This document shows, piece by piece, positions 42,929 to 51,408 of a DNA stretch of 64,000 bases; within the stretch, counting starts at the first letter, position 1, and the number at the start of each line of letters is the position of its first letter. Source of the DNA: Leptolinea sp964397625 (GTDB taxonomy: Bacteria; Chloroflexota; Anaerolineae; Anaerolineales; Anaerolineaceae); the NCBI GenBank assembly GCA_964397625.1, contig CAYNJT010000005.1:27823-91822 (forward strand), in the 5' to 3' direction. A program made the translations under genes and the position numbers. Below the pieces are notes generated by a model. That model was not told the origin of the DNA. It ran no database searches and saw only the letters and a list, made by a program, of their open reading frames with translations.

Positions 42929-44005
42929 TCAACAAATGCGAGGAAGCATTTCGCCAGATAGCACATCGAGCAGGCGGGTACCACCAATAGACGTTTTCAT
43001 CAAAACCTTACCGGGGTGCGATGCCTCTACGATGCCGATGCGCGCCGTGTTTTCAGCATACCGGCAGCCGCGCATGGCGCGAAGAGCAAGGTCAGCTTCT
43101 TCAGGAGGGACGATGACGATCAGTTTGCCTTCATTGGCGATATACAGGGGATCAAAGCCAAGCATTTCGCAGGCGGAGCGGGTAACCGGGTGGACGGGAA
43201 TACTATCTTCATCCAACAGGATACCCACTCGGCTTTGCTGTGAAATCTCATTCAGGGTTGTTGCCAGACCGCCGCGTGTGGGATCGCGAAGAACATGTGT
43301 GTGCGGTGCAGCTTTTAGAAGTTCCTCAATGAGATGGTTTAATGGCGCGGTATCAGATGCAATTTCAGCTTCGAAACCCAACTCTCCGCGTGCGGAGAGA
43401 ACCGCGATACCGTGATCGCCCAGGTTCCCGGAAACGAGCACCACATCCCCCGGCCGGGCATACTGACCGCCAATGTGCACCGAATCATCCAACCAGCCGG
43501 TGCCTGTGGTTGTAATAAAGATCTGGTCAGCGCCGCCTTTTTCTACCACTTTGGTATCGCCGGCTACCAGAATCACTCCGGCTTCATCTGCCGCGATTTT
43601 CATGGATTGTACAATCCGTCTCAATATCGATACCGGAAGGCCTTCTTCCAAAATGAAACCTGCGGTTATATAGAGAGGCTTCGCGCCAGAAACAGCCACA
43701 TCGTTGACCGTACCGCAGATGGAAAGACGGCCAATATCTCCACCGGAAAAGAAAATCGGTTTCACGATGTGTGAGTCTACGGAGAGAATAAGACGGCCTT
43801 TTTTACTCGAAAATTCAGGAACCCCAAGAGAGGCAAAATCGTTGGCTTCATCCAACGCGGGATTGCTGAAAACAGGCTGGAATACAGATCGGACCAACTC
43901 GGCGGTCATGCGGCCGCCACTACCGTGCCCCATAACGATCTGTTCGACATGATTCAAAGGGACGGGACAAACCGGTCCTTCGAAGGAAGGGATATTGGGG
44001 TTCAT
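42929..44005 (-). CDS. hypE: Hydrogenase maturation protein HypE
   Basis: Makes the cyanide ligand of the [NiFe] site by ATP-dependent dehydration of a C-terminal thiocarboxamide. The PurM-like ATP-binding segment VMGHGSGGRMTAELV (about 29-43) is present. The protein ends in Leu-Pro-Arg-Ile-Cys, so the essential terminal Cys358 is intact. It overlaps hypD by four bases and is the last gene of the hyp run. Confidence 0.96.
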   Translation of the reverse strand: MNPNIPSFEGPVCPVPLNHVEQIVMGHGSGGRMTAELVRSVFQPVFSNPALDEANDFASLGVPEFSSKKGRLILSVDSHIVKPIFFSGGDIGRLSICGTVNDVAVSGAKPLYITAGFILEEGLPVSILRRIVQSMKIAADEAGVILVAGDTKVVEKGGADQIFITTTGTGWLDDSVHIGGQYARPGDVVLVSGNLGDHGIAVLSARGELGFEAEIASDTAPLNHLIEELLKAAPHTHVLRDPTRGGLATTLNEISQQSRVGILLDEDSIPVHPVTRSACEMLGFDPLYIANEGKLIVIVPPEEADLALRAMRGCRYAENTARIGIVEASHPGKVLMKTSIGGTRLLDVLSGEMLPRIC

Positions 44006-45129
44006 ACTTGTTTCTCCGTCATTCCTGTTCTGGCTCTCCCATATCGCAAATATGCCGCACAGGCTCCTTCAGAAGATACCATGGTTGCGCCAAGCGGATG
44101 GTCCTGGGTGCAAAGGGTTCCAAATGCCGGACATTCAGGCGGTTTCTTGATGCCTTGCAAAATCTGACCGGCAATGCAGATATCCGATTCGCGGGTTTGT
44201 ATATTACCGACATTAAAGCGTTTTTCTGCATTAAATTCGGAAAACTCTGCCCGCAAACCAAGCCCGCTCATGGGAATCTCACCGATGCCGCGCCAACCAC
44301 GATCACAGGGTTCAAAAACGGTGCGGATCATTTCCTGAGCGGGAATATTCCCTTTTTCTGTGACCACCCGGGTATACGCGTTTTCCACGGTATGACGGCC
44401 GGATTCCAATTGCTTAACCGTCATCAGAATACCTTCCACCAGATCCAACGGTTCGAATCCTGTAACCACGATCGGAATGTGATACTTCTCTGCGATTGGA
44501 GGGTATTCCCAGGTGCCCATCACGGAACAAACGTGACCGGCCGCCAGAAAACCCTGCACACGATTGTGCGGTGCGCTGAGGATGGTGTGCATGGCTGGAG
44601 GGACGCAAACCTGAGAGACAAGGATCGAAAAATTCTTTAATCCCAGCGCTTTTGCCTGCAGAACACTCATCGCGTTTACAGGAGCGGTGGTTTCAAAACC
44701 AATGGCAAAAAACACCACTTGTTTATCTGGATTTGCGGAAGCCAGTTTCAATGCATCCAGCGGGGAATACACAATGCGCACCTGGCCGCCAGCAGCTTTG
44801 ATGCTGAATAGATCACGGTTTGACCCTGGAACGCGCATCATATCCCCAAAGGTGGTAAAGATCACATCGGGTTGAGAAGCGATGGCCAGGGCTTTATCGA
44901 TCAGTTCAAGGGGCGTAACACATACAGGGCAGCCAGGGCCGTGTACGAGTTCAATCTTCCCGGGAAGAAGTTCATCCAAACCATAACGCAGAAGGGCATG
45001 TGTCTGGCCGCCGCAAATCTCCATGATCGCCCAGGGGCGGGTCGTGATGCGGTGAATTTCCGCCAGTCCGGCTTTTACCAGATCCGCGTTGCGGAATTGG
45101 TCCAGAAGCGCGAAAGTATCAGAGGTCAC
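44002..45129 (-). CDS. hypD: Hydrogenase maturation protein HypD
   Basis: Fe-S protein that holds the Fe(CN)2CO unit together with HypC. Cys39 in EICGGQTHALLRYG and the GPGCPVC motif (Cys67, Cys70) are the conserved active cysteines. Further cysteines in the C-terminal third (CDRGWRG, CIAGQILQG, CPAFGTLC) match the 4Fe-4S site. Its 375 residues are normal. It overlaps hypC and hypE by four bases each. Confidence 0.96.
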   Translation of the reverse strand: MTSDTFALLDQFRNADLVKAGLAEIHRITTRPWAIMEICGGQTHALLRYGLDELLPGKIELVHGPGCPVCVTPLELIDKALAIASQPDVIFTTFGDMMRVPGSNRDLFSIKAAGGQVRIVYSPLDALKLASANPDKQVVFFAIGFETTAPVNAMSVLQAKALGLKNFSILVSQVCVPPAMHTILSAPHNRVQGFLAAGHVCSVMGTWEYPPIAEKYHIPIVVTGFEPLDLVEGILMTVKQLESGRHTVENAYTRVVTEKGNIPAQEMIRTVFEPCDRGWRGIGEIPMSGLGLRAEFSEFNAEKRFNVGNIQTRESDICIAGQILQGIKKPPECPAFGTLCTQDHPLGATMVSSEGACAAYLRYGRARTGMTEKQV

Positions 45130-45383
45130 AAAGTTTCTCCGGCATCCATTTCACTTTCGATTTCACCCAGCTCTCGCAAGGCATCCAGCGTCTCCATGGC
45201 CTCTTTTTCGCTCAGGATATTCAGGGCAAAACCAGCGTGCACGATGGTGAAGTCGCCAACTTTGGCTTCGGGTAATGCCTGTAAACAGGCTTCCCTGAGA
45301 ACGCCGCCAAAGTCAATCTTACACATACGCATTCCAGCTGAGTCATAGATATCAACAATTTTACCGGGTACTGCCAGACACAT
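45126..45383 (-). CDS. hypC: Hydrogenase maturation chaperone HypC
   Basis: An 85-residue HypC/HybG protein that begins MCLAVPGKI with the essential Cys2, exposed after methionine removal. It carries the iron complex with HypD and delivers it to the large subunit. The GDFTIVHAGFAL segment is diagnostic. It starts one base before the hypF stop and overlaps hypD by four bases. Confidence 0.96.
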   Translation of the reverse strand: MCLAVPGKIVDIYDSAGMRMCKIDFGGVLREACLQALPEAKVGDFTIVHAGFALNILSEKEAMETLDALRELGEIESEMDAGETL

Positions 45384-47675
45384 TTAAACCTCCTTATCAA
45401 AAAAACTGGCCGCGATAACGGCCTGTCCCAATGACACACAGGCATCATTGGTGGGAACTCTTTTATGCGTGAAAACGTTGAACTTGTTTTCTTCCAGTAA
45501 TTTTACGGCTTTAGTCAACAAAAGGATGTTCTGCCAGACGCCGCCGCTCAACGCCACATTCTTGATGCCGGTTTCTTCGCAGATGACCTGGCTCACTTCA
45601 AGGCACAGGCGGGCAACTGTGTTATGAAAGCGACCCGCGATGACCGGAACAGCTACCCCTGATAGTAGATCGGCAAGTATCGATTCCATTACCGGGCGAA
45701 TTTCGATTGTATCGAAATTTAGATCGAAAGCATATTCATCCGTTTCATCCCTGTTGGCGCGGGCTTCCAGTTCAATGGCCGCCTGGCCTTCATAGGTGAC
45801 CTTGTGGCGTATATCTATCAAAGACGCAACGGCATCAAACAACCGTCCCATGGATGATGTTACCGGCGAGTTGATGCGACCATTCAATTGTGATTGGATG
45901 ACCACAAGTTCGGACTTCGAGAAGTATTGTACCGGCGGGAGTGAATCCTTCCATGGAATAGAGCAGCTATGCAAAACCGCCAGAGCTGTGCGGGCAGGGG
46001 TTCGCACGGCGTTATCACCGCCGGGTAGACAGAATTGCGACAGATGAAAACGCCGCTGGTAACCTTGATATCCGCCAACCAGGACTTCGCCGCCCCAGGT
46101 CGTGCCATCGGTTCCGTAACCGGTACCGTCAAAAGTCAGGCCGATAACCGGTTCATTCGAATCATAATTGTTGTCGGCCAGACATGCTGCCAGATGAGCG
46201 TGGTGGTGTTGGACCTGTATCAGGGGAAGGTTATCCTGTTGGCTGCGCTTTTGCGCGTAACGGGTAGACAGATAATCGGGGTGGAGATCACAGGCGATGT
46301 GCTGCGGTTTGATGCGAAAAAGATTCTCAAAATGAACGATCGCCTGCTCATAAGATTGAAGCGTTTCATAATTTTCAAGATCGCCAATGAAATGGCTATG
46401 AAAGGCATACGAATCACGTGTCAGCGTGAAATGGTTTTTCAATTCCGCTCCGGCGGCAAAGATGGGCGGCATTGTGAACGGCAGGGTAAGTGGATCAGGG
46501 GCATAGCCGCGAGACCGGCGAATAGGATACTGCGTGCGATTGGTTACCCGGACAACCGAATCATCGACGCGCATGTGAATGCCGCGGTTATGTGTAAGAA
46601 AGGCGTCAGCCAGAGGCGAGAGTCGCAGGTCGGCATCCGTGTCCTCAAAAGCGATGGGTTCTTCACTTAGATTGCCGCTGGTCATCACCAGAACATCGGG
46701 GAAGTCAGGAGCCGGTTCCAGCAACAGATAATGCAGGGGCGTGTAAGGCAGCATGAAGCCCAATGTCTTTTGTCCAGGCGCCAACTCATCGGGCAGGGGA
46801 CAACCCTTCCGTTTTTCAAGAAGGACGATGGGCCGCTGGCGGCTTTCAAGAAGTTCCTGTTCTTCAGGGGAAACATGGCAATAGCGTCGGATGATTTCCA
46901 GAGAGAACGCCATTAATGCGAAAGGTTTTCCCACGCGTTTTTTTCGCAGCCTGAGTTCGTGAACAGCTCTCTGGTTGGCTGCATCACAAGCCAGGTGGAA
47001 GCCTCCCAGACCTTTTGTGGCCAGGATCAAGCCTTCATGAAGGGCTTTTCGTGAGGAGGTCAAAGCGGCTTCATCAACAGAGATTGGCTTTCCTGAAACG
47101 CTATATTTTATAGAAGGGCCACAAACCGGGCAGGCGACCGGCTGGGCATGGAAACGACGGTCAAGGGGATCTTCATATTCGCGGCGGCAATCCGGGCACA
47201 GGGCAAAATCCGACATGGTGGTAAAAGGACGGTCATACGGAATATTCTTAATGATCGAAAACCGCGGTCCGCAATTGGTACAGTTGATGAACGGGTAACG
47301 ATAGCGGCGGTTGACAGGGTCAAAGAGTTCACGCAGGCAATCCGGGCAAATTGACATATCAGGAGAAACCGGGATGAATTGGTCCGGATCGGATTGACTT
47401 TCAATGATCGAAAATTGCGTATAGGCATTTGGAGAGATAGTTTCTGACGTGAACTCATCAATCCGGGCAAGCGGGGGCGGCGACTTACGCAATTCATTGA
47501 CAAACTGATCAAGTGCTTCACCCGAGCCATTCAGCTCGATATCCACGCCATTCGAAGTATTGCGTACCCAGCCGGTAAGGTGATTCTTGACCGCCAGTTG
47601 GTAAACGAACGGCCTGAATCCAACTCCCTGTACGATACCGCGTACGTGTACGGCGAGCCCGGACTTTTCTTCCAT
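45384..47675 (-). CDS. hypF: Carbamoyltransferase HypF
   Basis: Uses carbamoyl phosphate to start CN-ligand synthesis. In order it has an acylphosphatase domain (about 8-95, GIVQGVGFRPFVYQLA), two zinc-finger-like CxxC modules (CPDC...CTNC and CPDC...CPVC), a YrdC-like domain, and a Kae1-like domain with HHHAHLA and GLTFDGTGYG. ATG 47675 is chosen because the longer frame (47732) would overlap hypB by 46 bases and add residues unlike the family. Length is 763. Confidence 0.95.
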   Translation of the reverse strand: MEEKSGLAVHVRGIVQGVGFRPFVYQLAVKNHLTGWVRNTSNGVDIELNGSGEALDQFVNELRKSPPPLARIDEFTSETISPNAYTQFSIIESQSDPDQFIPVSPDMSICPDCLRELFDPVNRRYRYPFINCTNCGPRFSIIKNIPYDRPFTTMSDFALCPDCRREYEDPLDRRFHAQPVACPVCGPSIKYSVSGKPISVDEAALTSSRKALHEGLILATKGLGGFHLACDAANQRAVHELRLRKKRVGKPFALMAFSLEIIRRYCHVSPEEQELLESRQRPIVLLEKRKGCPLPDELAPGQKTLGFMLPYTPLHYLLLEPAPDFPDVLVMTSGNLSEEPIAFEDTDADLRLSPLADAFLTHNRGIHMRVDDSVVRVTNRTQYPIRRSRGYAPDPLTLPFTMPPIFAAGAELKNHFTLTRDSYAFHSHFIGDLENYETLQSYEQAIVHFENLFRIKPQHIACDLHPDYLSTRYAQKRSQQDNLPLIQVQHHHAHLAACLADNNYDSNEPVIGLTFDGTGYGTDGTTWGGEVLVGGYQGYQRRFHLSQFCLPGGDNAVRTPARTALAVLHSCSIPWKDSLPPVQYFSKSELVVIQSQLNGRINSPVTSSMGRLFDAVASLIDIRHKVTYEGQAAIELEARANRDETDEYAFDLNFDTIEIRPVMESILADLLSGVAVPVIAGRFHNTVARLCLEVSQVICEETGIKNVALSGGVWQNILLLTKAVKLLEENKFNVFTHKRVPTNDACVSLGQAVIAASFFDKEV

Positions 47676-47686
47676 ATAGAAGGAAC

Positions 47687-48355
47687 CTACCTGGAGGCCT
47701 GTTTTACCCGGGCTTCCAGCCAGTCCAACCAATCTGAGACACCTTCACCGGAAACGCAGGAGATCGGAAAGGTCTTCAGACCGGGATTCAACATTTCAAC
47801 ACCCTGTTTGAAATAGTCTGGGCGGAACTTGATGTAGGGTAGCAGATCCATTTTGTTCAGGATCAACACATCAATGCCGCGGTAAATGGCCGGGTATTTG
47901 TAGGGTTTGTCATCCCCTTCTGGCACAGAGGCAATCAAAACATTGATGTCTGTGCCCAGGTCAAAGGCGGCTGGGCAGACCAAGTTGCCGACATTTTCGA
48001 TGATCATCAGGTCTATCTTTTCAAGAGGAAGTTGCTGCATACCGCCGGCGACCATAACCGCATCAAGATGGCAGTCTCCACCGGTATTAATTTGCACGGC
48101 AGGAACGCCAACTTCGGTCATCTTATCCGCGTCAATGGTCACTGCCGCTGTATCTCCCTCAATAACTCCAAGCTGGAGGCGGTTTTTCAAACCATGAATG
48201 GTTTGAAGTATGAAACTTGTTTTTCCGGCACCGGGAGACGCCATGAGATTAATGGAAAATACACCCTTGCTTTTCAAAAGAGAACGGTTTTGCGCGGCAA
48301 TCTGGTCATTAGCGCTCAATATCTTCTCTACGACAGGAACGCGAACAGAATTCAT
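47687..48355 (-). CDS. hypB: Nickel-inserting GTPase HypB
   Basis: GTPase that works with HypA to load nickel. The P-loop SPGAGKTS is at residues 40-47. The metal site is Cys95-His96 (GGDCHLDA) with Cys127 (NLVCPA), and NKMD gives guanine specificity. The N-terminus lacks both the His-rich stretch and the high-affinity CxxCGC motif of some HypB proteins, so nickel storage is not expected. The ATG is six bases past the hypA stop. Confidence 0.95.
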   Translation of the reverse strand: MNSVRVPVVEKILSANDQIAAQNRSLLKSKGVFSINLMASPGAGKTSFILQTIHGLKNRLQLGVIEGDTAAVTIDADKMTEVGVPAVQINTGGDCHLDAVMVAGGMQQLPLEKIDLMIIENVGNLVCPAAFDLGTDINVLIASVPEGDDKPYKYPAIYRGIDVLILNKMDLLPYIKFRPDYFKQGVEMLNPGLKTFPISCVSGEGVSDWLDWLEARVKQASR

Positions 48356-48361
48356 TCAACC

Positions 48362-48706
48362 TCACTTTTCAATTTCAATGCTGTCAACAAAAAACTCTTC
48401 CCCTGCCAGGATATGAATATCCGGACTGCCGCATTGCGGGCAGGGTTGAAGCGCGGAATCAATTTGATATTCGGTGGTACATATATTACAGCGCAATACA
48501 GCCGGGCGGCGTTCAAAATGCAACTGGGCACCCTGACACAGACTGTCCTTACTAATGATATCCCAATAGAACTGGACGGAATCATCCACAATACTGGATA
48601 ATTTTCCGATCACCAGATTGATACCAGTAACTTTTTGGGCATCAGATTCCCGGGCATACTTCTCAGAAATCTGTAGGATCGATTCGGTAACGGCTAATTC
48701 ATGCAC
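48362..48706 (-). CDS. hypA: Nickel metallochaperone HypA
   Basis: A 114-residue protein. The N-terminal Met1-His2-Glu3 nickel site and the zinc knuckles Cys73-x2-Cys76 and Cys89-x2-Cys92 are intact. It begins with GTG at 48706. A perfect TATAAT ends seven bases upstream, so the mRNA probably starts at or next to the GTG (leaderless). It is first in the hypA-B-F-C-D-E order. Confidence 0.93.
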   Translation of the reverse strand: MHELAVTESILQISEKYARESDAQKVTGINLVIGKLSSIVDDSVQFYWDIISKDSLCQGAQLHFERRPAVLRCNICTTEYQIDSALQPCPQCGSPDIHILAGEEFFVDSIEIEK

Positions 48707-48712
48707 CCTGTT

Positions 48713-48718
48713 ATTATA
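48713..48718 (-). promoter_or_regulatory. TATAAT of the hyp operon
   Basis: A perfect -10 on the minus strand. No good -35 exists 16-18 bases upstream (TTCTTT at 17). Its distance to the hypA GTG predicts a leaderless message. Confidence 0.4.
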
Positions 48719-48814
48719 ACTTTGTTTTCTCTATAAAGAAAACAAATAAGACAAATAATGTATGTATATCTCCTATTGATTAATGATATCCCTGTAAACA
48801 GAGCTTGTGACTGA

Positions 48815-49321
48815 TCATTGACTCTGTGAAGACATATTTGTAAGCCATTCCATACACTTTTCAATGGCTATCACAGACAAAAACGCCGTCTGTGGGGAGA
48901 GATGTTCGGTGAAACCAAACGCGTATCCACGTACTGATAACAGCCAGGCTTGAGGTCTGGATTTGTATAATGAGTCTGTCAATTCGAGACAGGCTTCTGC
49001 GGTCATATGATGGGTAAATGGAGATGTTTGGAATTCACCGGAAACTTCACCAAATTGGATGTCATTGGGTATGTCACCGGTATGAGCATCCACAAAGCAT
49101 ACATTCTGGTAGCGGGCAAGGGTCTCGGTTACTTCCGGATTGAGCTGCAATTGAAAGAGCAGATGGGGAAAATCCTCACCGATCTCAAACGGTTCTTCCC
49201 AACTCTCAGGAACTTTTCGACCCAATTTCTTTGCCACGCCGGCTAAAATATGCCAGGCCACACCGTCATCCTGACGGTCTGGATTGCCATAACCTACAAT
49301 GATTGTAGAAGGAGTTTTCAT
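48815..49321 (-). CDS. Hydrogenase maturation protease (HoxW/HyaD-like)
   Basis: Nickel-dependent endopeptidase that removes the C-terminal tail of the large subunit. The metal/acidic site in GYGNPDRQDDGVAW (Asp18-Asp19), VDAHTGD (Asp78) and FTHHMT (His103-His104) follow the family pattern. The length of 168 is normal. It follows hoxH on the same strand but is separated from it by a terminator-like hairpin (49333-49369); about 108 bases separate it from hypA. Confidence 0.88.
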   Translation of the reverse strand: MKTPSTIIVGYGNPDRQDDGVAWHILAGVAKKLGRKVPESWEEPFEIGEDFPHLLFQLQLNPEVTETLARYQNVCFVDAHTGDIPNDIQFGEVSGEFQTSPFTHHMTAEACLELTDSLYKSRPQAWLLSVRGYAFGFTEHLSPQTAFLSVIAIEKCMEWLTNMSSQSQ

Positions 49322-49332
49322 AGTGAGGATTT

Positions 49333-49369
49333 AAAAGGGCGATGCCAGTCAATACGGCACCGCCCTTTT
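49333..49369 (-). terminator. Terminator-like hairpin after the hydrogenase large subunit
   Basis: On the minus strand AAAAGGGCG pairs with CGCCCTTTT with an inner TGCC/GGCA helix. It starts 17 bases past the hoxH stop. Transcription may end here or be reduced before the protease and hyp genes. Confidence 0.75.
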
Positions 49370-49385
49370 GTATTAGCTAGATGGT

Positions 49386-50813
49386 TCAGTCGCGCTTAAG
49401 TGTCTGGATAGTTGTGCCTTCGGGATCAACAATGTCCACGATCATGGGCATTTGGCCCACGGCGTGGGTTGAGCAGGAAAGGCAGGGATCGTGAGCGCGG
49501 ACAGCCGCTTCCACCCGATTCAAGAGACCTTCTCGAACCTGTTGGCCGGAGATATAGGTTTTGGCAACGCTGTCAACCGCGTTGCTCATGGCCCAATTGT
49601 TATGTCCGGTGGAAACAATCAGATTAACCTTTTCCAACTGTCCATTGGCATTGGCTTTGTAATGGTGGATCAATGTGCCGCGCGGAGCTTCAATAATACC
49701 TACACCTTCACCCTTAAAATCCTGTTTCGTGTTCATGATGTCTGTGCTCAAAATATCAGGATCATCGAGCAGCATGCGAACACGTTCAATGGCGAACAGG
49801 GTTTCTATCAGACGGGCATAATGATACAAAAGGGTGTTTTCCACCGGTTTCCCGTTATTGATCTGTTTCCAGAGTTTATGCTCCTCATTGGCCATGGGAG
49901 TTTCAATAACGTCAGAAGCGTTCAGGCGACCTAATGGACCAACACGATAGACGCCTTCGGGGAAGCCCAGTTTTTTGTAATACGGGAATTTGAGGTAAGA
50001 CCAGTTTTCCACATGTTCGGCAATATGGTCAAGGTAATTCTTGCCTTCGAATAATTCCAGCTGCTTGCCGGTGCGGTCGATCAGACGGACGTTGCCTTCA
50101 TACAGCTCAAGACCGTTCTTCGGGGTAACCAAGCCGAAATAACCGGTGGGGAATACACCAAATTTATCAATGTCTTCCTTGTTTGCTTTTGCCCAGTCTT
50201 TAATAATCTGCAGGCCAATTTTAGTTGTGGCTATCTGAGCGTCAATATCTTTCAAGATGGCATCACGTTCAGCCGGTTTGAGTGCCTTATTGACCCCACC
50301 GGGAACAGCAAAGAGTGGATGAATTCGGCGGCCGCCAAGTATGGAAATGATCTCCTGCCCCCATTTTCGCAGATTGACGGCTTTAAGAGCCAGTTCAGCG
50401 TTGGCGCCGATGACACCAACAACATTGCGCACGGCGGGATCCGCGTCAAAACCCAGAAGCAGGTCAGGGCCGGCCAGTTCGAAGAAATGCATACCATGAC
50501 TCTGTACGATCTGCCCCATATGCATTAGTTCGCGCAAGAGGGAAGCCGGGCGCGGTGGAGGTGTGCCCATGACAGCATCGCCAGCTTTCGCGGCAGCCAG
50601 GTGGTGGCTTACCGGGCAGATACCGCAGATACGCGGAGTAATGTAGGGCATTTCGAAAACCATACGGCCTTCGCAGAATTTTTCAAAACCGCGGAATTCG
50701 TTGACATGCAGGTAAGCGCGGGAGACGTCACCCTTGTCGTCAAGGTGAATGGTCACCTTGGCGTGGCCTTCAATACGGGTAACCGGTTCAATGGTTATTT
50801 TTTGAGCAGGCAT
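49386..50813 (-). CDS. hoxH: [NiFe] hydrogenase large subunit (HoxH/HydL-like)
   Basis: Catalytic subunit of a soluble, NAD-linked [NiFe] hydrogenase. N-terminal ligands are Cys63 and Cys66 (RICGICPVSHH); C-terminal ligands are Cys444 and Cys447 (DPCLSC). His450 follows, with a 25-residue tail for the maturation protease to remove. Both nickel motifs use cysteine, with no selenocysteine codon. Glu15 in VTRIEGHA is conserved. The 475-residue length and neighbours fit group 3 (bidirectional, cytoplasmic) enzymes. Confidence 0.94.
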   Translation of the reverse strand: MPAQKITIEPVTRIEGHAKVTIHLDDKGDVSRAYLHVNEFRGFEKFCEGRMVFEMPYITPRICGICPVSHHLAAAKAGDAVMGTPPPRPASLLRELMHMGQIVQSHGMHFFELAGPDLLLGFDADPAVRNVVGVIGANAELALKAVNLRKWGQEIISILGGRRIHPLFAVPGGVNKALKPAERDAILKDIDAQIATTKIGLQIIKDWAKANKEDIDKFGVFPTGYFGLVTPKNGLELYEGNVRLIDRTGKQLELFEGKNYLDHIAEHVENWSYLKFPYYKKLGFPEGVYRVGPLGRLNASDVIETPMANEEHKLWKQINNGKPVENTLLYHYARLIETLFAIERVRMLLDDPDILSTDIMNTKQDFKGEGVGIIEAPRGTLIHHYKANANGQLEKVNLIVSTGHNNWAMSNAVDSVAKTYISGQQVREGLLNRVEAAVRAHDPCLSCSTHAVGQMPMIVDIVDPEGTTIQTLKRD

Positions 50814-50837
50814 AATCTGTATCTCCTCTCTTTACCT

Positions 50838-51380
50838 TTAATGCCAATCCAGCAGATCGCCCTTGATTTCGGGGCGGCGTCCCTGGGCTAATTCACTGAG
50901 CACGTGATAGATTACTTCAGGGCTGGGCGGGCAACCGGGGACGAAAATATCCACGGGCACCACGTCCTGAAGAGCGCGAACTTCGGTCGGCTTTGCGAGT
51001 TCCGGATCGGAGGGGATCATTCCGCTCGAATCGGTGGATTCAGTTTCAACATATGCGCGGCGCAGGGTTTCTTCCAGGGTGAAGAAGTTGCGCATGGCAG
51101 GAACACCGCCAAATACAGCGCAATCACCAAGCGCAACCAATAATCCGCAGCGGCTGCGCATACGATGAGCTACTTCTTCATTGTATGAATTATTAATTCC
51201 ACCTTCCAGAATACCGACATCGACACCACTTTCATCCGGTTCTTTTAAATCTGTGATGGGTGTAGCACGCAGATCAGCCAGTTCAGCCACCGTTACGATT
51301 TTTTCATCAATATCCAACAATGACATGTGACAACCGGCGCAACCCGCCAGCCAGTCTGATGCAATTTTTGGTTTTGCCAT
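50838..51380 (-). CDS. hoxY: [NiFe] hydrogenase small subunit (HoxY/HydS-like)
   Basis: Electron-transfer subunit of 180 residues with the proximal 4Fe-4S cluster only. Cysteines are Cys14 and Cys17 (LAGCAGCHMSLLD), Cys87 (LGDCAVFGG) and Cys150 (VPGCPPSP). It has no Tat signal and no C-terminal medial/distal cluster domain, so it is cytoplasmic as in HoxY. It lies 24 bases before hoxH. Confidence 0.93.
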   Translation of the reverse strand: MAKPKIASDWLAGCAGCHMSLLDIDEKIVTVAELADLRATPITDLKEPDESGVDVGILEGGINNSYNEEVAHRMRSRCGLLVALGDCAVFGGVPAMRNFFTLEETLRRAYVETESTDSSGMIPSDPELAKPTEVRALQDVVPVDIFVPGCPPSPEVIYHVLSELAQGRRPEIKGDLLDWH

Positions 51381-51408
51381 GATTACTCCTTAATAGTTTC
51401 CCTGGATA

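Noticed and set aside
44008..44640. 210-codon plus-strand frame opposite hypD
   Set aside because: Shadow frame inside hypD, without Shine-Dalgarno or recognisable domain.
46035..46670. 211-codon plus-strand frame opposite hypF
   Set aside because: Fully within the conserved Kae1-like part of hypF; no independent evidence.
49386..50813. Possible selenocysteine in the hydrogenase large subunit, suggested by SelB in the window
   Set aside because: Both nickel motifs read with ordinary cysteine codons (Cys63/66 and Cys444/447) and the frame has no internal stop.
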